Source of the DNA: CAYMZZ01 sp046297935
GTDB taxonomy: Bacteria > Bacteroidota > Bacteroidia > Chitinophagales > Chitinophagaceae
Assembly: GCA_046297935.1 (NCBI GenBank)
Contig: JBKBHA010000004.1
Coordinates: forward strand, 372,001-436,000
Direction: 5' to 3'
Length of the DNA: 64,000 bases
Made by a program: the position numbers and the translations under genes. Below are positions 45,094 to 54,108 of this stretch, piece by piece; position 1 is the stretch's first letter; each line of letters begins with the position of its first letter. The notes under the pieces are model-generated. The model was not told the DNA's origin and did no database searches. It was given only the letters and a program-made list of their open reading frames with translations.

Positions 45094-45762
45094 TCAAAGC
45101 GACTCAATGCCATGCTTGATCGCCAGCATGGTTAGACCCACTCTGGAACGTACATCGAGCTTGACGAACAGTTGATCCCGAATGGAATCAATTGAACGGG
45201 GCGAAAGCCCCATCTTCTGGGCAATTTCCTTATAGGTCAGATCTGAACAGGCCAATTTGATAAATCGTATTTCCAGGTCAGAAAGCATATTCTTATGCAA
45301 CCTGCTGAGATTGTTCGAACTCAGGTCACGGAACATGCTCAGTATTTTACCCGTTGATGCGTTGGAGTAATAATATCCTGTCTGGCTGATGCTCTGTATG
45401 GCAAACCGCAGCTCGGCTGTATTGATATCTTTTTTCAGGAATCCTCTCACGCCAGCCTGCAGCAGGCGAATAATAGAATATTCCGAATCAAAAGATGAGA
45501 GTAAAATGATATGGATATTAGGGTGATTGTCGCGTAGCCATTTTGCCGTTTCAAAGCCGTTCATTTCCGGCATATGCAGATCCAGCACTACTACCTCAGG
45601 ACGGCTGCCCTGTTCAATAGCCTGTTTCAATTGCAGCCCGTTGCTGCTTTGATGAATCACCTGACAGTCGCCGTAGCTGTTGATCAGGTCCGCAATGGCA
45701 TTACGAACGAGTGAGTGGTCGTCGGTAAGGGCCACTTTGATGGGTTCCTTTTGAATTGTCAT
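45094..45762 (-). CDS. NarL/FixJ-type response regulator
   Basis: This 222-residue response regulator has a receiver domain with acidic pair TDDH, phospho-acceptor Asp in VVVLDLHMP, and the switch residues SS and K in LLSSFD and FLKKD. The C-terminal LuxR-type HTH contains LTYKEIAQKMGLSPRSIDSIRDQLFVKL. Its start overlaps the stop of the histidine kinase gene (ATGA), so the two are translationally coupled and form a cognate pair. Targets unknown. Confidence 0.93.
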   Translation of the reverse strand: MTIQKEPIKVALTDDHSLVRNAIADLINSYGDCQVIHQSSNGLQLKQAIEQGSRPEVVVLDLHMPEMNGFETAKWLRDNHPNIHIILLSSFDSEYSIIRLLQAGVRGFLKKDINTAELRFAIQSISQTGYYYSNASTGKILSMFRDLSSNNLSRLHKNMLSDLEIRFIKLACSDLTYKEIAQKMGLSPRSIDSIRDQLFVKLDVRSRVGLTMLAIKHGIESL

Positions 45763-46574
45763 AGTTCAAGGTTTTTGGGTGAATAAGGAATGGTTATTGT
45801 ATAAATCGTTCCATCGTTCTCGACACTTTCAATTTTTACATGGCCTTTGATGGCGCTGACACGCGCCTGAATATTTCCCAGCCCGGAGCCTGCTTCTTTG
45901 TGAATTCTGCCTGGTTCATTTCCAGCAATCTTAAATCCAACGCCATAATCCATCACAACCAGGTGTAGATTTTCCGACAGATAGGTCAGCGATATCTGGG
46001 CAAAACGCGTTTTGGAATGTTTGATCATATTGTTCAAACATTCCTGTATCACGCGGAAGATGATCAACTCTTGTTCATTGGAAAGAAAAATGGGATTGCC
46101 GAGCACAGAAAGCTCGATCTGGAAGATATTGGTCTTGTGAATTCGTTCGATCTCATTTTCAAGCGCAGTGATCAGTCCGTGCGAGGCAATAGCATCCGAA
46201 TTGAGACTATGCGAAATATCCCGGAGCCGGTCGATGGCATCGGTCACCATATCGGTGGCTTGCTGGATCTTGTACGCTGTTTGCTCCTGCTCTTCCACTT
46301 TACAGGTGCTGAGATGCAGTTTTGCAAGCGTCAGCGATAGTGTAACATGGTCGTGAATTTCACGCGCTATGTCCTGCATAATCGCTTCTTTTATTTCGGC
46401 ACGCGATAGCACCAGCTCCTGTTCGAAATTACTACGACTGTCTTCATACGCTACTTTTTTGGGTCTAATTAGTTTAGTTCTGATTAGCCAGATGAGTCCG
46501 GCTGTCAATCCGGATACAACTAACGCAAGAGAAATTTGAGGGGTGGAAAAAAGGGTAAATTTGAATGTGTTCAT
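45759..46574 (-). CDS. Sensor histidine kinase (HisKA_3 type) with minimal input domain
   Basis: This 271-residue kinase has one N-terminal helix (ISLALVVSGLTAGLIWLI) and no periplasmic or PAS sensor region. The dimerisation/phospho-acceptor motif is REIHDHVTLSLTLAKLHL. The ATPase domain has the N-box IQECLNNMIKHSKT, DYGVGFK and the G-box GSGLGNIQARV. In the usual NarX/DesK type the motif is REIHDxLGQ; here it is REIHDHVTL. With no obvious sensor, it may respond through the membrane helix or a partner protein. It is coupled to the regulator downstream. Confidence 0.9.
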   Translation of the reverse strand: MNTFKFTLFSTPQISLALVVSGLTAGLIWLIRTKLIRPKKVAYEDSRSNFEQELVLSRAEIKEAIMQDIAREIHDHVTLSLTLAKLHLSTCKVEEQEQTAYKIQQATDMVTDAIDRLRDISHSLNSDAIASHGLITALENEIERIHKTNIFQIELSVLGNPIFLSNEQELIIFRVIQECLNNMIKHSKTRFAQISLTYLSENLHLVVMDYGVGFKIAGNEPGRIHKEAGSGLGNIQARVSAIKGHVKIESVENDGTIYTITIPYSPKNLEL

Positions 46575-47693
46575 AGAAGTCAGTTTTGGTTATTGGAAGG
46601 ATGATGTTGTTTACAACAAACACAAACTAAGATAAGATTTCATTCGCATCAAAATCCGTGGTTTTTCACGTCTTCATTTCCGTTTTTTCTGCTAGTTCAG
46701 GGTGTTTTTCACGGCAATAGGGCAATTCATTGATTTCTAACTGATTCTTTCTGAAGTTTTGCGTAGGTGATTTTTCGCAGGCTCGATCGATTGCGGTAAA
46801 TACGGATAGAGAAGGTTGAACAACATCCATAAAATCGGCGCTCAGCAGGGGGGAATGCGACATTTATATCAGACTCTGGAAAAAGAAGAAGATGCGGACG
46901 GTTGTATTTTGAGGTTCTTTTCCGGTCCTGCCCGGTCCGGGTAGCGGCCCAAATAAACCCATCGCCAACCCAAGTATTGTATCCACGAAGCATTACAACA
47001 CCAACCCAAAACAACCCAAAACAACCCAAAACAACCCAAAACAACCCAAAACAGTCCAAACACCTAAAAAACAACTCAACACCAAAACAACTACACAACT
47101 AAACAACCCAACAACTAAACAATTCAACAATTCAACAAAAAAGAAAGCCCTCCTGGAAAGGAAGGCTCGAACGTTACTGTTATGAATGAAAAATTTATAT
47201 AGAAGAGTTCGGATCGATTTTCAACAAGGTTAATGGTTCCTGGCTTTTGATTCCATCAGTTGTTCAAAGGAATTACGGTGCTAAAAACGGGGCCTTGATT
47301 TTTAAAAAAAGAGAAAGTTGATTGAGAGGAGGGAGTCGTTCCGGTCTTCAAAGGTATTGGAAATGAATTTCTGGACGGTTTGGACATTGGATGAGGAGTA
47401 TGAACGCTGCATCCGCTGCAATCAACTTTCGAACACAAAAATATCCGCCGCACCCCCACACAACAAGAGCAGATTCGCCCGATTATTTTGCTTCGGTATT
47501 TACCGCAGCTATAGAAAATTGCACTCGTAAATCTTCGATAGACGTTTCGTAAACTTGCGCAGGATCAATATTTAAGGTAAATTTCACAAACTTCAGATCG
47601 AGTACTTCTACTATGGTATATATAACAGGAATTTTCCAATTTGCAGCCGGATTTATTAGTTAAACCACCCAACAAAATACCAATATCAGACCC
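46575..47693. other. Long gene-free region between histidine kinase and regulator genes
   Basis: No convincing gene is seen in these 1119 bp. The open frames are short and low-complexity; one on the minus strand reads repeated FGLFWVVLGC only because of a 10-bp repeat at 47002-47052. Near the kinase start are two similar interrupted palindromes, CGTGGTTTTTCACG (46657-46670) and GGTGTTTTTCACGG (46701-46714), possible operator sites. An imperfect hairpin with a T-tract on the minus strand lies near 47144-47170, suggesting that a transcript once ended there. Promoters for both flanking genes must lie here. Confidence 0.6.
47002..47052. repeat. 10-bp simple repeat (CAACCCAAAA)n
   Basis: About five uninterrupted copies of CAACCCAAAA are followed by a longer A/C-rich stretch of related pieces up to about 47140. 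Confidence 0.9.
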
Positions 47694-48368
47694 ATGAAAA
47701 ATCACGATGCGAACGCAGTAATCAAGGTTGCCATTGCTGATGATCACGCACTCTTCCGTACAGGAGTAAAAACCTCTCTCTCAAGCCGCAAAGACATCCA
47801 AATGGTGGCAGAAGCAGAGAACGGAATGCAGCTGCTTAACCTCCTCCGCCACATTCAACCCGACGTTGTACTGCTTGATATTCAAATGCCCATTATGGAT
47901 GGGCTGGCCACCCTCCCCGAAATCAAGAAGCTCTATCCCAACGTGAAAGTGATCATGCTCAGCATGCACAACGACCATTCGGTTATTTCACGTATGATGG
48001 AAATAGGAGCTAACTCGTACCTAACGAAGGAGTCGGGTTCAGAAATGATCTACGAAGCCATCCGCGCGGTGTACGAGCAGGATTTCTTTTTCAATGATTT
48101 GACCAACAAAGCCCTGCTGAGCGGCCTGCGTACCAAGCGCACTGCAGAAGCCAGCATGCCGGCCGATGTGCAATTGACTGATAAGGAAATTACGATCCTC
48201 AAACTGATGTGCGAAGAGAAAAGCACAAAGGAAATTGCCGATATCGTTGACCTGAGTCCCCGAACCGTTGAAGCTATTCGCGATAAACTCAAAACCAAGA
48301 CCGGTACTAAATCAATGGCCGGACTGGTAATGTACGCGGTGAAGGCAGGCCTGGTAGAACAACAGTAA
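47694..48368 (+). CDS. NarL/FixJ-type response regulator, orphan
   Basis: This 224-residue regulator has a receiver with ADDH, phospho-acceptor Asp in VVLLDIQMPIMDG, LSMHND and YLTKES, and a LuxR-type HTH (LTDKEITILKLMCEEKSTKE... PRTVEAIRDKL). No kinase gene is adjacent on its strand. The pair at 45.1-46.6 kb is divergent from it and could be a distant relative or a cross-talking system. It ends in a good hairpin terminator. Confidence 0.92.
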   Translation: MKNHDANAVIKVAIADDHALFRTGVKTSLSSRKDIQMVAEAENGMQLLNLLRHIQPDVVLLDIQMPIMDGLATLPEIKKLYPNVKVIMLSMHNDHSVISRMMEIGANSYLTKESGSEMIYEAIRAVYEQDFFFNDLTNKALLSGLRTKRTAEASMPADVQLTDKEITILKLMCEEKSTKEIADIVDLSPRTVEAIRDKLKTKTGTKSMAGLVMYAVKAGLVEQQ

Positions 48369-48392
48369 TATTCGCAGCTTTTTCTATAATTA

Positions 48393-48446
48393 GGTAATTG
48401 GTTAATTTGCTCCATATTCTGGGCGATTAACCAATTACCTTTTTTT
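48393..48446 (+). terminator. Terminator of the orphan response regulator
   Basis: GGTAATTGGTTAAT pairs perfectly with ATTAACCAATTACC around a 19-base loop, followed by seven T. The first codon (TTG) of the next gene lies at the end of this T-tract. Confidence 0.85.
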
Positions 48447-49266
48447 GTCAACTCACATCAATATCAACGGCAGGCTGATGCCGGCGGCACAGTCGAAGCT
48501 GGCACCGGATAATCGGGCCTTCCGCTATGGCGATGGCTTTTTTGAAACCATCCGTGTTTCCGAAGGCCGCATCCTTTTGTCCCAACATCACTTCCGCCGC
48601 TTTTTTGCGGCTGCGGCACAGTTGAAATTCGTTATTCCAGCTTTACTGACGGCGGAACAACTGGAGAAGGAAATCCTGCACCTGGTAGAAAAATGTGGCC
48701 TGGCCAACCATGCCCGCGTCAGACTCGCCGCCTGGTCGGGAAATGGAGGACTTTTTGAAGGCCCCTACACACTCCATTATCAGATAGAGTGCTGGCCTCT
48801 TACAAAAGAACAGACCGAATGGAACGAAAACGGACTGATACTGGGCATTTTCACCGAAGGACGGAAAGCACCCGATGGTCTGGCAAACATAAAATCTTCG
48901 AGCTTTTTGCCATATAGCATTGCAGCCCGCTTTGCAAAAGCACAAAAGTGGAACGACGCGATTGTATTGAACACACGCGACCAGATATGTGATTCCTGTA
49001 TTGCCAATATTTTCTGGATCCGCAATAGAAACATCTTCACCACACCGCTGCACGACGGGCCGGTAGCAGGCGTATTCAGGGAGCACCTGATGAAGCACAT
49101 ACAGGTTACGGAAAAGTCTGCAACGGTAGATGATCTCTTAAATGCTGAAGAGATATTTATGACCAATGCAATCCGCGGCATACGCTGGGTGCAAAGGATC
49201 GATGAAAAACAATACGGTTCAAATCAGACATTTGAAATATATCGAAAGATCAGGCAAACTTTTTAA
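48445..49266 (+). CDS. Class IV aminotransferase (PabC/IlvE/DAAT-like)
   Basis: This 273-residue PLP enzyme of fold type IV has family motifs ININGRLM at the start, NRAFRYGDGFFETIRV, the lysine segment ANIKSSSFLPYSIAARFAK, and CDSCIANIFWI where relatives have E-x-x-x-x-N. It could be aminodeoxychorismate lyase or a branched-chain or D-amino acid aminotransferase; folE lies 5 kb away, which weakly favours a folate role. The only start that keeps the first beta strand is TTG at 48445, at the end of the preceding terminator T-tract. Confidence 0.83.
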   Translation: MSTHININGRLMPAAQSKLAPDNRAFRYGDGFFETIRVSEGRILLSQHHFRRFFAAAAQLKFVIPALLTAEQLEKEILHLVEKCGLANHARVRLAAWSGNGGLFEGPYTLHYQIECWPLTKEQTEWNENGLILGIFTEGRKAPDGLANIKSSSFLPYSIAARFAKAQKWNDAIVLNTRDQICDSCIANIFWIRNRNIFTTPLHDGPVAGVFREHLMKHIQVTEKSATVDDLLNAEEIFMTNAIRGIRWVQRIDEKQYGSNQTFEIYRKIRQTF

Positions 49267-49287
49267 ACTGCACATTGTTCAGCCTCC

Positions 49288-50592
49288 ATGTCACAGCCTA
49301 TTGCCCTTTTCTGGTTTCGACGCGATTTACGCCTGCACGACAATGCTGGGCTTCATCATGCATTGAAATCAGGTTTGCCTGTACAACCGATATTCATCTT
49401 CGACCGAAATATTTTGGATGAGCTGACGGACAGGGCAGACAGAAGGGTAGAGTTCATTCACCTACAGCTTCAACAGTTGCAAAGGCAGTTATTGGATATG
49501 GGGAGCAGTCTCGATGTAAGGTATGGCACTCCCGCTACGCTCATTCCGAATTTTCTGGCCGATTATTCCGTCGCAAAGGTTTTTACCAATCATGATTATG
49601 AACCCTACGCCCGCGAACGCGACACCGCCATTGGCCAGCTTTTGAAAAGCCAGGGTGTAGAGTTCCATACGTACAAGGATCAGGTGATATTCGAGAAAGA
49701 CGAAGTGCTAAAGGACGACGGAAAACCTTATACGGTCTTTACACCGTTTAGCCGAAAATGGAAGGCAAAGCTGAATGGATTCTATCTGAAATCATATCCG
49801 ACTGAAGAGTACTTCGGAAATTTTTTCAAAAGACCAGCCCTGGACACCCCCTCACTTGCATCGATGAATTTCTCACCCCGAGAGCTTCCATTTCCATCCA
49901 TTAACTGGGATGCCGACACCATTCGCGCTTACAAACAGAATCGCGACCTGCCGGGCATACCGGGCACCAGTCGTTTGAGTGTGCACCTGCGTTTTGGTAC
50001 TCTTAGTATACGCCAACTGGCAAGAGAAGCAGGTCCGTTGAGCGAAACCTATCTCAACGAACTCATCTGGCGCGATTTTTATCACATGATACTCTGGCAT
50101 TTTCCTCAGGTCGTTAAACAGGCATTCAAGCCCGACTACGACCGCATTGCCTGGAGAAATAATCAATCGGAATTTGAGGCCTGGTGCGAAGGACGTACAG
50201 GCTACCCGATTGTAGATGCCGGCATGCGTGAACTGAATGCAACCGGTTATATGCATAACCGGGTACGGATGATCGTTGCCTCCTTTCTTACCAAACATCT
50301 GCTGATCGATTGGCGCTGGGGTGAAGCTTATTTCGCGGCCAAACTGCTCGATTTTGACCTGGCGGCCAACAATGGTGGTTGGCAATGGGCCGCGGGCAGC
50401 GGCTGCGATGCAGCACCCTATTTTCGGGTTTTCAATCCCTATTTGCAGACGCAAAAATTCGATCCCCAATTTACTTATATAAAAAAATGGGTGCCCGAAT
50501 GGCAGGAACTGACCTATCCACAACCGATCGTCGTTCATGAACAGGCCAGGAAACGCTGTCTTGAAACTTATGCAGCAGCCCTGCGAAATTGA
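49288..50592 (+). CDS. phrB: Deoxyribodipyrimidine photolyase
   Basis: This 434-residue photolyase uses light to split cyclobutane pyrimidine dimers. The N-terminal antenna-type Rossmann domain begins IALFWFRRDLRLHDNAGLH. The C-terminal FAD domain has GTSRLSVHLRFGTLSIR, ELIWRDFYHMI, VDAGMRELNATGYMHNRVRM and ANNGGWQWAAGSGCDAAP, where FAD and DNA contact residues lie. Class I CPD photolyase is most likely; a (6-4) or cryptochrome role cannot be fully excluded. It follows the aminotransferase by 21 bp and precedes oxyR. Confidence 0.93.
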   Translation: MSQPIALFWFRRDLRLHDNAGLHHALKSGLPVQPIFIFDRNILDELTDRADRRVEFIHLQLQQLQRQLLDMGSSLDVRYGTPATLIPNFLADYSVAKVFTNHDYEPYARERDTAIGQLLKSQGVEFHTYKDQVIFEKDEVLKDDGKPYTVFTPFSRKWKAKLNGFYLKSYPTEEYFGNFFKRPALDTPSLASMNFSPRELPFPSINWDADTIRAYKQNRDLPGIPGTSRLSVHLRFGTLSIRQLAREAGPLSETYLNELIWRDFYHMILWHFPQVVKQAFKPDYDRIAWRNNQSEFEAWCEGRTGYPIVDAGMRELNATGYMHNRVRMIVASFLTKHLLIDWRWGEAYFAAKLLDFDLAANNGGWQWAAGSGCDAAPYFRVFNPYLQTQKFDPQFTYIKKWVPEWQELTYPQPIVVHEQARKRCLETYAAALRN

Positions 50593-50715
50593 GTACCAAT
50601 AGCCCCACAGTGTAAACATTTAGGATCGGGTAAACTAATAGCAGGGTTCTCATTTTTTTCCATTCTTATAGGTTGAATCGATTACTTTTAGTCCTTAATA
50701 GAGCAAATCTATAGT

Positions 50716-51657
50716 ATGACCTTAGTCCAGTTAGAATATATTATTGCAGTGGATACCTGGCGGCATTTTGCAACTGCTGCCGAGAATTGTTTCGTTACGC
50801 AGCCAACATTGAGCATGCAAATTCAAAAGCTGGAAGACGAAATTGGTCTCAAGCTGTTTGACCGGAGCAAACAGCCGGTGGTGCCAACGGAGGCGGGAAG
50901 GGCGATCATTGAACAAGCGCGCAAGATTTTGCATGAAAGAAACCGATTGCTGGAGATCGTTGAAATGACCAAGGGACGGTTAACAGGCGAACTTCGCATC
51001 GGCATCATTCCCACGCTTGCGCCTTATCTGTTGCCTTTATTTGTACAACCCTTCACCAAAAAATACCCAAATGTTCGGCTGGTGGTGCACGAACTGATGA
51101 CCGAACTGATAATTGACCGACTACGTGAGGGAAAAATAGATGCGGGCATTCTGGTGACGCCGCTACAGGAACAGGGCATCAGCGAACAAGTGTTGTTTTA
51201 TGAAGAATTGATGGCCTATGTATCAAAAAAAAATGCGGTCTACGAAAAGACCTATGTCTTGCCACAGGACATTGATCCAAATAAATTATGGTTGTTGGAA
51301 GAGGGTCATTGTTTTCGATCGCAAATTGTAAACTTATGCGAACTGAAAAAAATGAGTCGGGAGAGCAGTCATTTCGATTATGAGGCAGGTAGCATCGAAA
51401 CATTGCGTCGCATGGTAGAGATGAACGACGGTATTACCATCATTCCGGAGCTGGCTACACTCGACATGCCTGCGCGGCAACAACAATTGATCCGCCATTT
51501 TCGCAAACCGGCTCCGCTACGAGAAGTAAGCCTGGTCGTGCACCGGGATCTGGTGAAAAAACGGCTCATAGATATGTTGCGCGAGGAGATTCTGGCAACG
51601 GTTCCCGAAAAAGTGAGAAAGAACCGATCGGGCAATGTGATCGCGGTTCAGGATTAA
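50716..51657 (+). CDS. oxyR: Hydrogen peroxide-sensing LysR regulator OxyR
   Basis: This 313-residue LysR-type regulator has an N-terminal HTH (HFATAAENCFVTQPTLSMQIQ). The redox pair of OxyR is conserved in identity and in numbering: Cys199 in EEGHCFRSQ and Cys208 in VNLCELKK, the same positions as in E. coli. A threonine in IIPTLAPYLLP matches the conserved peroxide-site Thr. It should activate catalase/peroxiredoxin genes when oxidised. A -7-like TACTTTTA lies at 50683-50690. The neighbour upstream is the photolyase. Confidence 0.93.
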   Translation: MTLVQLEYIIAVDTWRHFATAAENCFVTQPTLSMQIQKLEDEIGLKLFDRSKQPVVPTEAGRAIIEQARKILHERNRLLEIVEMTKGRLTGELRIGIIPTLAPYLLPLFVQPFTKKYPNVRLVVHELMTELIIDRLREGKIDAGILVTPLQEQGISEQVLFYEELMAYVSKKNAVYEKTYVLPQDIDPNKLWLLEEGHCFRSQIVNLCELKKMSRESSHFDYEAGSIETLRRMVEMNDGITIIPELATLDMPARQQQLIRHFRKPAPLREVSLVVHRDLVKKRLIDMLREEILATVPEKVRKNRSGNVIAVQD

Positions 51658-51658
51658 T

Positions 51659-52456
51659 TCAGATTGCTGCTGCAACTGTTCTGAGCCGGTCTATGGCACT
51701 CCTGCCCTGAATACCGAGATCCATTGAATAGTCATTTACATACAATTCAATATGCTTACGCATCACTTCTTCGCTCATTTCCTGCGCATGGCTGGTTACA
51801 AACCCCGGTAAATGCGGATAATTTTTCCAGGCAAACTGTAAGCTTTCTCGAATGAGTTCGTTCATTTTGTGCTCCAGTTCGAAACCTAAGCTTTTTCGGA
51901 TCGCGATGGCTCCAAGAGGAATGGGCACATTCATTTTATGCTCCCATATAGTACCCAGATCAGCTACCAGATGCAGACCCCTTTCCGCATAGGTAAATCG
52001 ATTTTCGTGAATCAGCACACCGAGATCGAAACGCTTACTTAATACCGCTGATTCAATTTCAGAAAAAAGCATCTGTGTTTTATGGCTGCTGTTTGGAAAT
52101 ACCAGTTGAAAAAGAAGATTGGCAGTTGTGTTTATGCCGGGCAGGGCAACAGTCAAATCCGCAAGGCTGGCCGGGTCGGCCGGCAAGGGTCGATTGCTCA
52201 CCAGCAGCGGACCCACACCCCGGCCAAGAGCAGCGCCCGCAGAAAGCAAACGGTATTCGCTTTCATTTTGGAAAAGAGCCGGAAAACTCAGTTTAGTGAT
52301 ATCCAGCTTTCCATTTTGAGCCCACTCGTTCAGCGTCTGCACATCTTCCAGTACCAATTCAAAGTTCAAACCGGCACAATCTATCCGATTGGATACCAGT
52401 GCTTCGAAAATAAACGTATCGTTGGGGCAGGGACTGAAACCGAGTGATAATTTCAT
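51659..52456 (-). CDS. mqnD: 1,4-dihydroxy-6-naphthoate synthase (futalosine pathway)
   Basis: This ~265-residue enzyme converts cyclic dehypoxanthinyl futalosine to 1,4-dihydroxy-6-naphthoate in menaquinone biosynthesis. The start LSLGFSPCPNDTFIFEAL is diagnostic, with DITKLSFPALF and LSAGAALGRGVGPLLVS further on and a conserved His in LIHENRFTY. An ATG at 52456 overlaps the mqnB stop as ATGA and is preferred over an in-frame ATG at 52462. It is the second gene of a coupled pair with mqnB. It converges with oxyR, one base between stops. Confidence 0.95.
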   Translation of the reverse strand: MKLSLGFSPCPNDTFIFEALVSNRIDCAGLNFELVLEDVQTLNEWAQNGKLDITKLSFPALFQNESEYRLLSAGAALGRGVGPLLVSNRPLPADPASLADLTVALPGINTTANLLFQLVFPNSSHKTQMLFSEIESAVLSKRFDLGVLIHENRFTYAERGLHLVADLGTIWEHKMNVPIPLGAIAIRKSLGFELEHKMNELIRESLQFAWKNYPHLPGFVTSHAQEMSEEVMRKHIELYVNDYSMDLGIQGRSAIDRLRTVAAAI

Positions 52457-53118
52457 AGCCATTCGGATTTTATAGTTGGCAGCCAGTGCTGGAGATAAGA
52501 GTTGAGTGATTCAATTGCGTTGGCAATCTCCCATTTCGATTTGTCGCGTACGCCAACCTGATTACTAACTGTACGTATCTGCAAAAAAGGAATTCCGCAT
52601 TGTAAACACGCAAAATGCAGTGCTGCGCCTTCCATTGACTCAATATGAATACCCGCTCCCTGCATGCGGTCAATATCCCGTTGTTCGGTAGATATTTCAT
52701 TCACCGTGGCTGCCGTAGCCTTGGGGAGTTGCGTTGCTTCCAACAGTCGATGATGAGGATTCAGTAGCCATCCTTCATAAAATGGGGGTTGATTCTCATA
52801 ACTCAGCTGAAGGTCAAAAATGGTTTTGAATTTTCCGGCTTCCCAGGCGCCCAGGTCAGCGAGGCAGTCTTTTTCCACCACAACGGGCTGCCGTGAATTC
52901 CACACCGGGTCAATACTGCCGCCAATGCCCGCCTGTACAACCAGTTGGGGATGTATTTCTGCCAAATGACGTCCGAGCCACCATCCGCTCATCAGGCAAC
53001 CGATACCGGTGGTTCCGGCAATGATCAGGTGCCCACCTGCCTGGTACTCATGGTCTTTCAACCAATGCAAGGTGGGGGCCAGTTCGGCTCTGGTGGCAGC
53101 GATCAGCAAAATTCGCAT
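52453..53118 (-). CDS. mqnB: Futalosine hydrolase
   Basis: This 221-residue nucleoside-phosphorylase-fold enzyme removes hypoxanthine from futalosine. Motifs include RILLIAATRAELAP at the start, VVQAGIGGSIDP, and SMEGAALHFACLQCGIPFLQIR, with the substrate-binding Met-Glu and RTVSNQVG near the end. The frame extends upstream to 53145, but family members start at the ATG at 53118. A -7-like GATATTTG lies just before it. The gene is coupled to mqnD by a 4-bp overlap, which identifies the futalosine route rather than the MenF-to-MenA route. Confidence 0.93.
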   Translation of the reverse strand: MRILLIAATRAELAPTLHWLKDHEYQAGGHLIIAGTTGIGCLMSGWWLGRHLAEIHPQLVVQAGIGGSIDPVWNSRQPVVVEKDCLADLGAWEAGKFKTIFDLQLSYENQPPFYEGWLLNPHHRLLEATQLPKATAATVNEISTEQRDIDRMQGAGIHIESMEGAALHFACLQCGIPFLQIRTVSNQVGVRDKSKWEIANAIESLNSYLQHWLPTIKSEWL

Positions 53119-53159
53119 ACTGCAAATATCTGTAAACCTTGCCATTCCGGGGCAAATTG

Positions 53160-53167
53160 TAACTTTG
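53160..53167 (+). promoter_or_regulatory. -7 box of the PTPS/QueD-folE cluster
   Basis: TAACTTTG is an exact TAnnTTTG match, 17 bases before the ATG at 53185. The divergent mqnB start at 53118 is close by. Confidence 0.55.
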
Positions 53168-53184
53168 CGGGCATTTACAAGACT

Positions 53185-53595
53185 ATGGTCTACTTAACTC
53201 GCAGCGAGCATTTTAACGCGGCACATAAACTTTACAATCCCAACTGGTCAGCCGAACAAAACGAGGCAGTTTTTGGCAAGTGCGCTAATGAAAACTGGCA
53301 TGGACACAACTATGAGCTTTTGGTTACCGTAAAAGGGGTGCCTGATCCGGGTACAGGATTTGTTTTCGATGTCAAAAGATTAAGCACACTCATCCGTGAG
53401 CATATTATTGAGAAACTGGATCATCGCAATTTGAATCTCGACGTCGACTTCATGCATGGGCAAATGTGTAGTACAGAAAACCTGGCTATAGCCATCTGGA
53501 AACAACTACTGCCACACCTGCCGGCTTCTGTTCAATTGCATGCAATAAAACTTTATGAAACACCCCGCATTTACGTAGAGTATTTTGGGGAGTAA
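53185..53595 (+). CDS. 6-pyruvoyl-tetrahydropterin synthase / QueD family, copy 1
   Basis: This 136-residue T-fold enzyme acts on 7,8-dihydroneopterin triphosphate. Zinc His ligands are in RSEHFNAAHKL and NWHGHNYELLV; the catalytic Cys is in VFGKCANEN; LDHRNLNLD and the Glu in KLYETPR bind the pterin. It is either QueD (6-carboxytetrahydropterin, queuosine route) or PTPS (biopterin route). The reading frame runs from 52945, but the ATG at 53185 follows a promoter box and gives the normal family length. Its paralogue and folE follow on the same strand. Confidence 0.9.
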   Translation: MVYLTRSEHFNAAHKLYNPNWSAEQNEAVFGKCANENWHGHNYELLVTVKGVPDPGTGFVFDVKRLSTLIREHIIEKLDHRNLNLDVDFMHGQMCSTENLAIAIWKQLLPHLPASVQLHAIKLYETPRIYVEYFGE

Positions 53596-53662
53596 TTGAA
53601 CTAATTGCTAGTTGATTGGTTAATTCTGCGTGCTGTTTTACGAAACCTACCAGCATTCTGAC

Positions 53663-54079
53663 ATGAAATTTAAAACGTCGGTTTTCCGGCTCGAACATTT
53701 TAACGCAGCTCACCGGCTTTACAATCAAAGCTGGGATGACGCTACCAATGATCGGGTTTTTGGCAAATGTGCCCTTCCCAACTATCATGGCCACAACTAT
53801 GAAGTGGAAATAAAGGTTACGGGCTATCCCGACGCCAACACTGGCTATGTAATGGACACAAAAGAATTGTCTGACCTGGTACGACGGGAGATTCACTCGC
53901 GCTTTGACCATAAAAATCTAAACCTCGATACAGAGGAATTTCGACAGCTTAATCCTACGGCCGAAAATATTGCACGCGTAATCTACGAGTTGTTGAGACC
54001 GCATATCGACGCCGACAAAGACCTGATGATTCGCTTATACGAAACCCCAAGAAATTTTGTAGAATATCCGGCATCCTGA
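53663..54079 (+). CDS. 6-pyruvoyl-tetrahydropterin synthase / QueD family, copy 2
   Basis: This 138-residue paralogue of the preceding gene keeps all catalytic features: zinc His in LEHFNAAHRL and NYHGHNYEVEI, Cys in VFGKCALPN, FDHKNLNLD and RLYETPRN. The frame extends back to 53630, but the ATG at 53663 begins the conserved MKFKTSVFRLEHFNAAH. The two copies share the plan but differ in most surface positions, so they probably make different products. It is 29 bp upstream of folE, which makes their common substrate. Confidence 0.9.
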   Translation: MKFKTSVFRLEHFNAAHRLYNQSWDDATNDRVFGKCALPNYHGHNYEVEIKVTGYPDANTGYVMDTKELSDLVRREIHSRFDHKNLNLDTEEFRQLNPTAENIARVIYELLRPHIDADKDLMIRLYETPRNFVEYPAS

Positions 54080-54108
54080 TCGGACTGTGCCGAACAAAAA
54101 GATAAATC

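Noticed and set aside
46727..47098. Minus-strand frame rich in FGLFWVVLGC
   Set aside because: It is only the translation of the CAACCCAAAA simple repeat.
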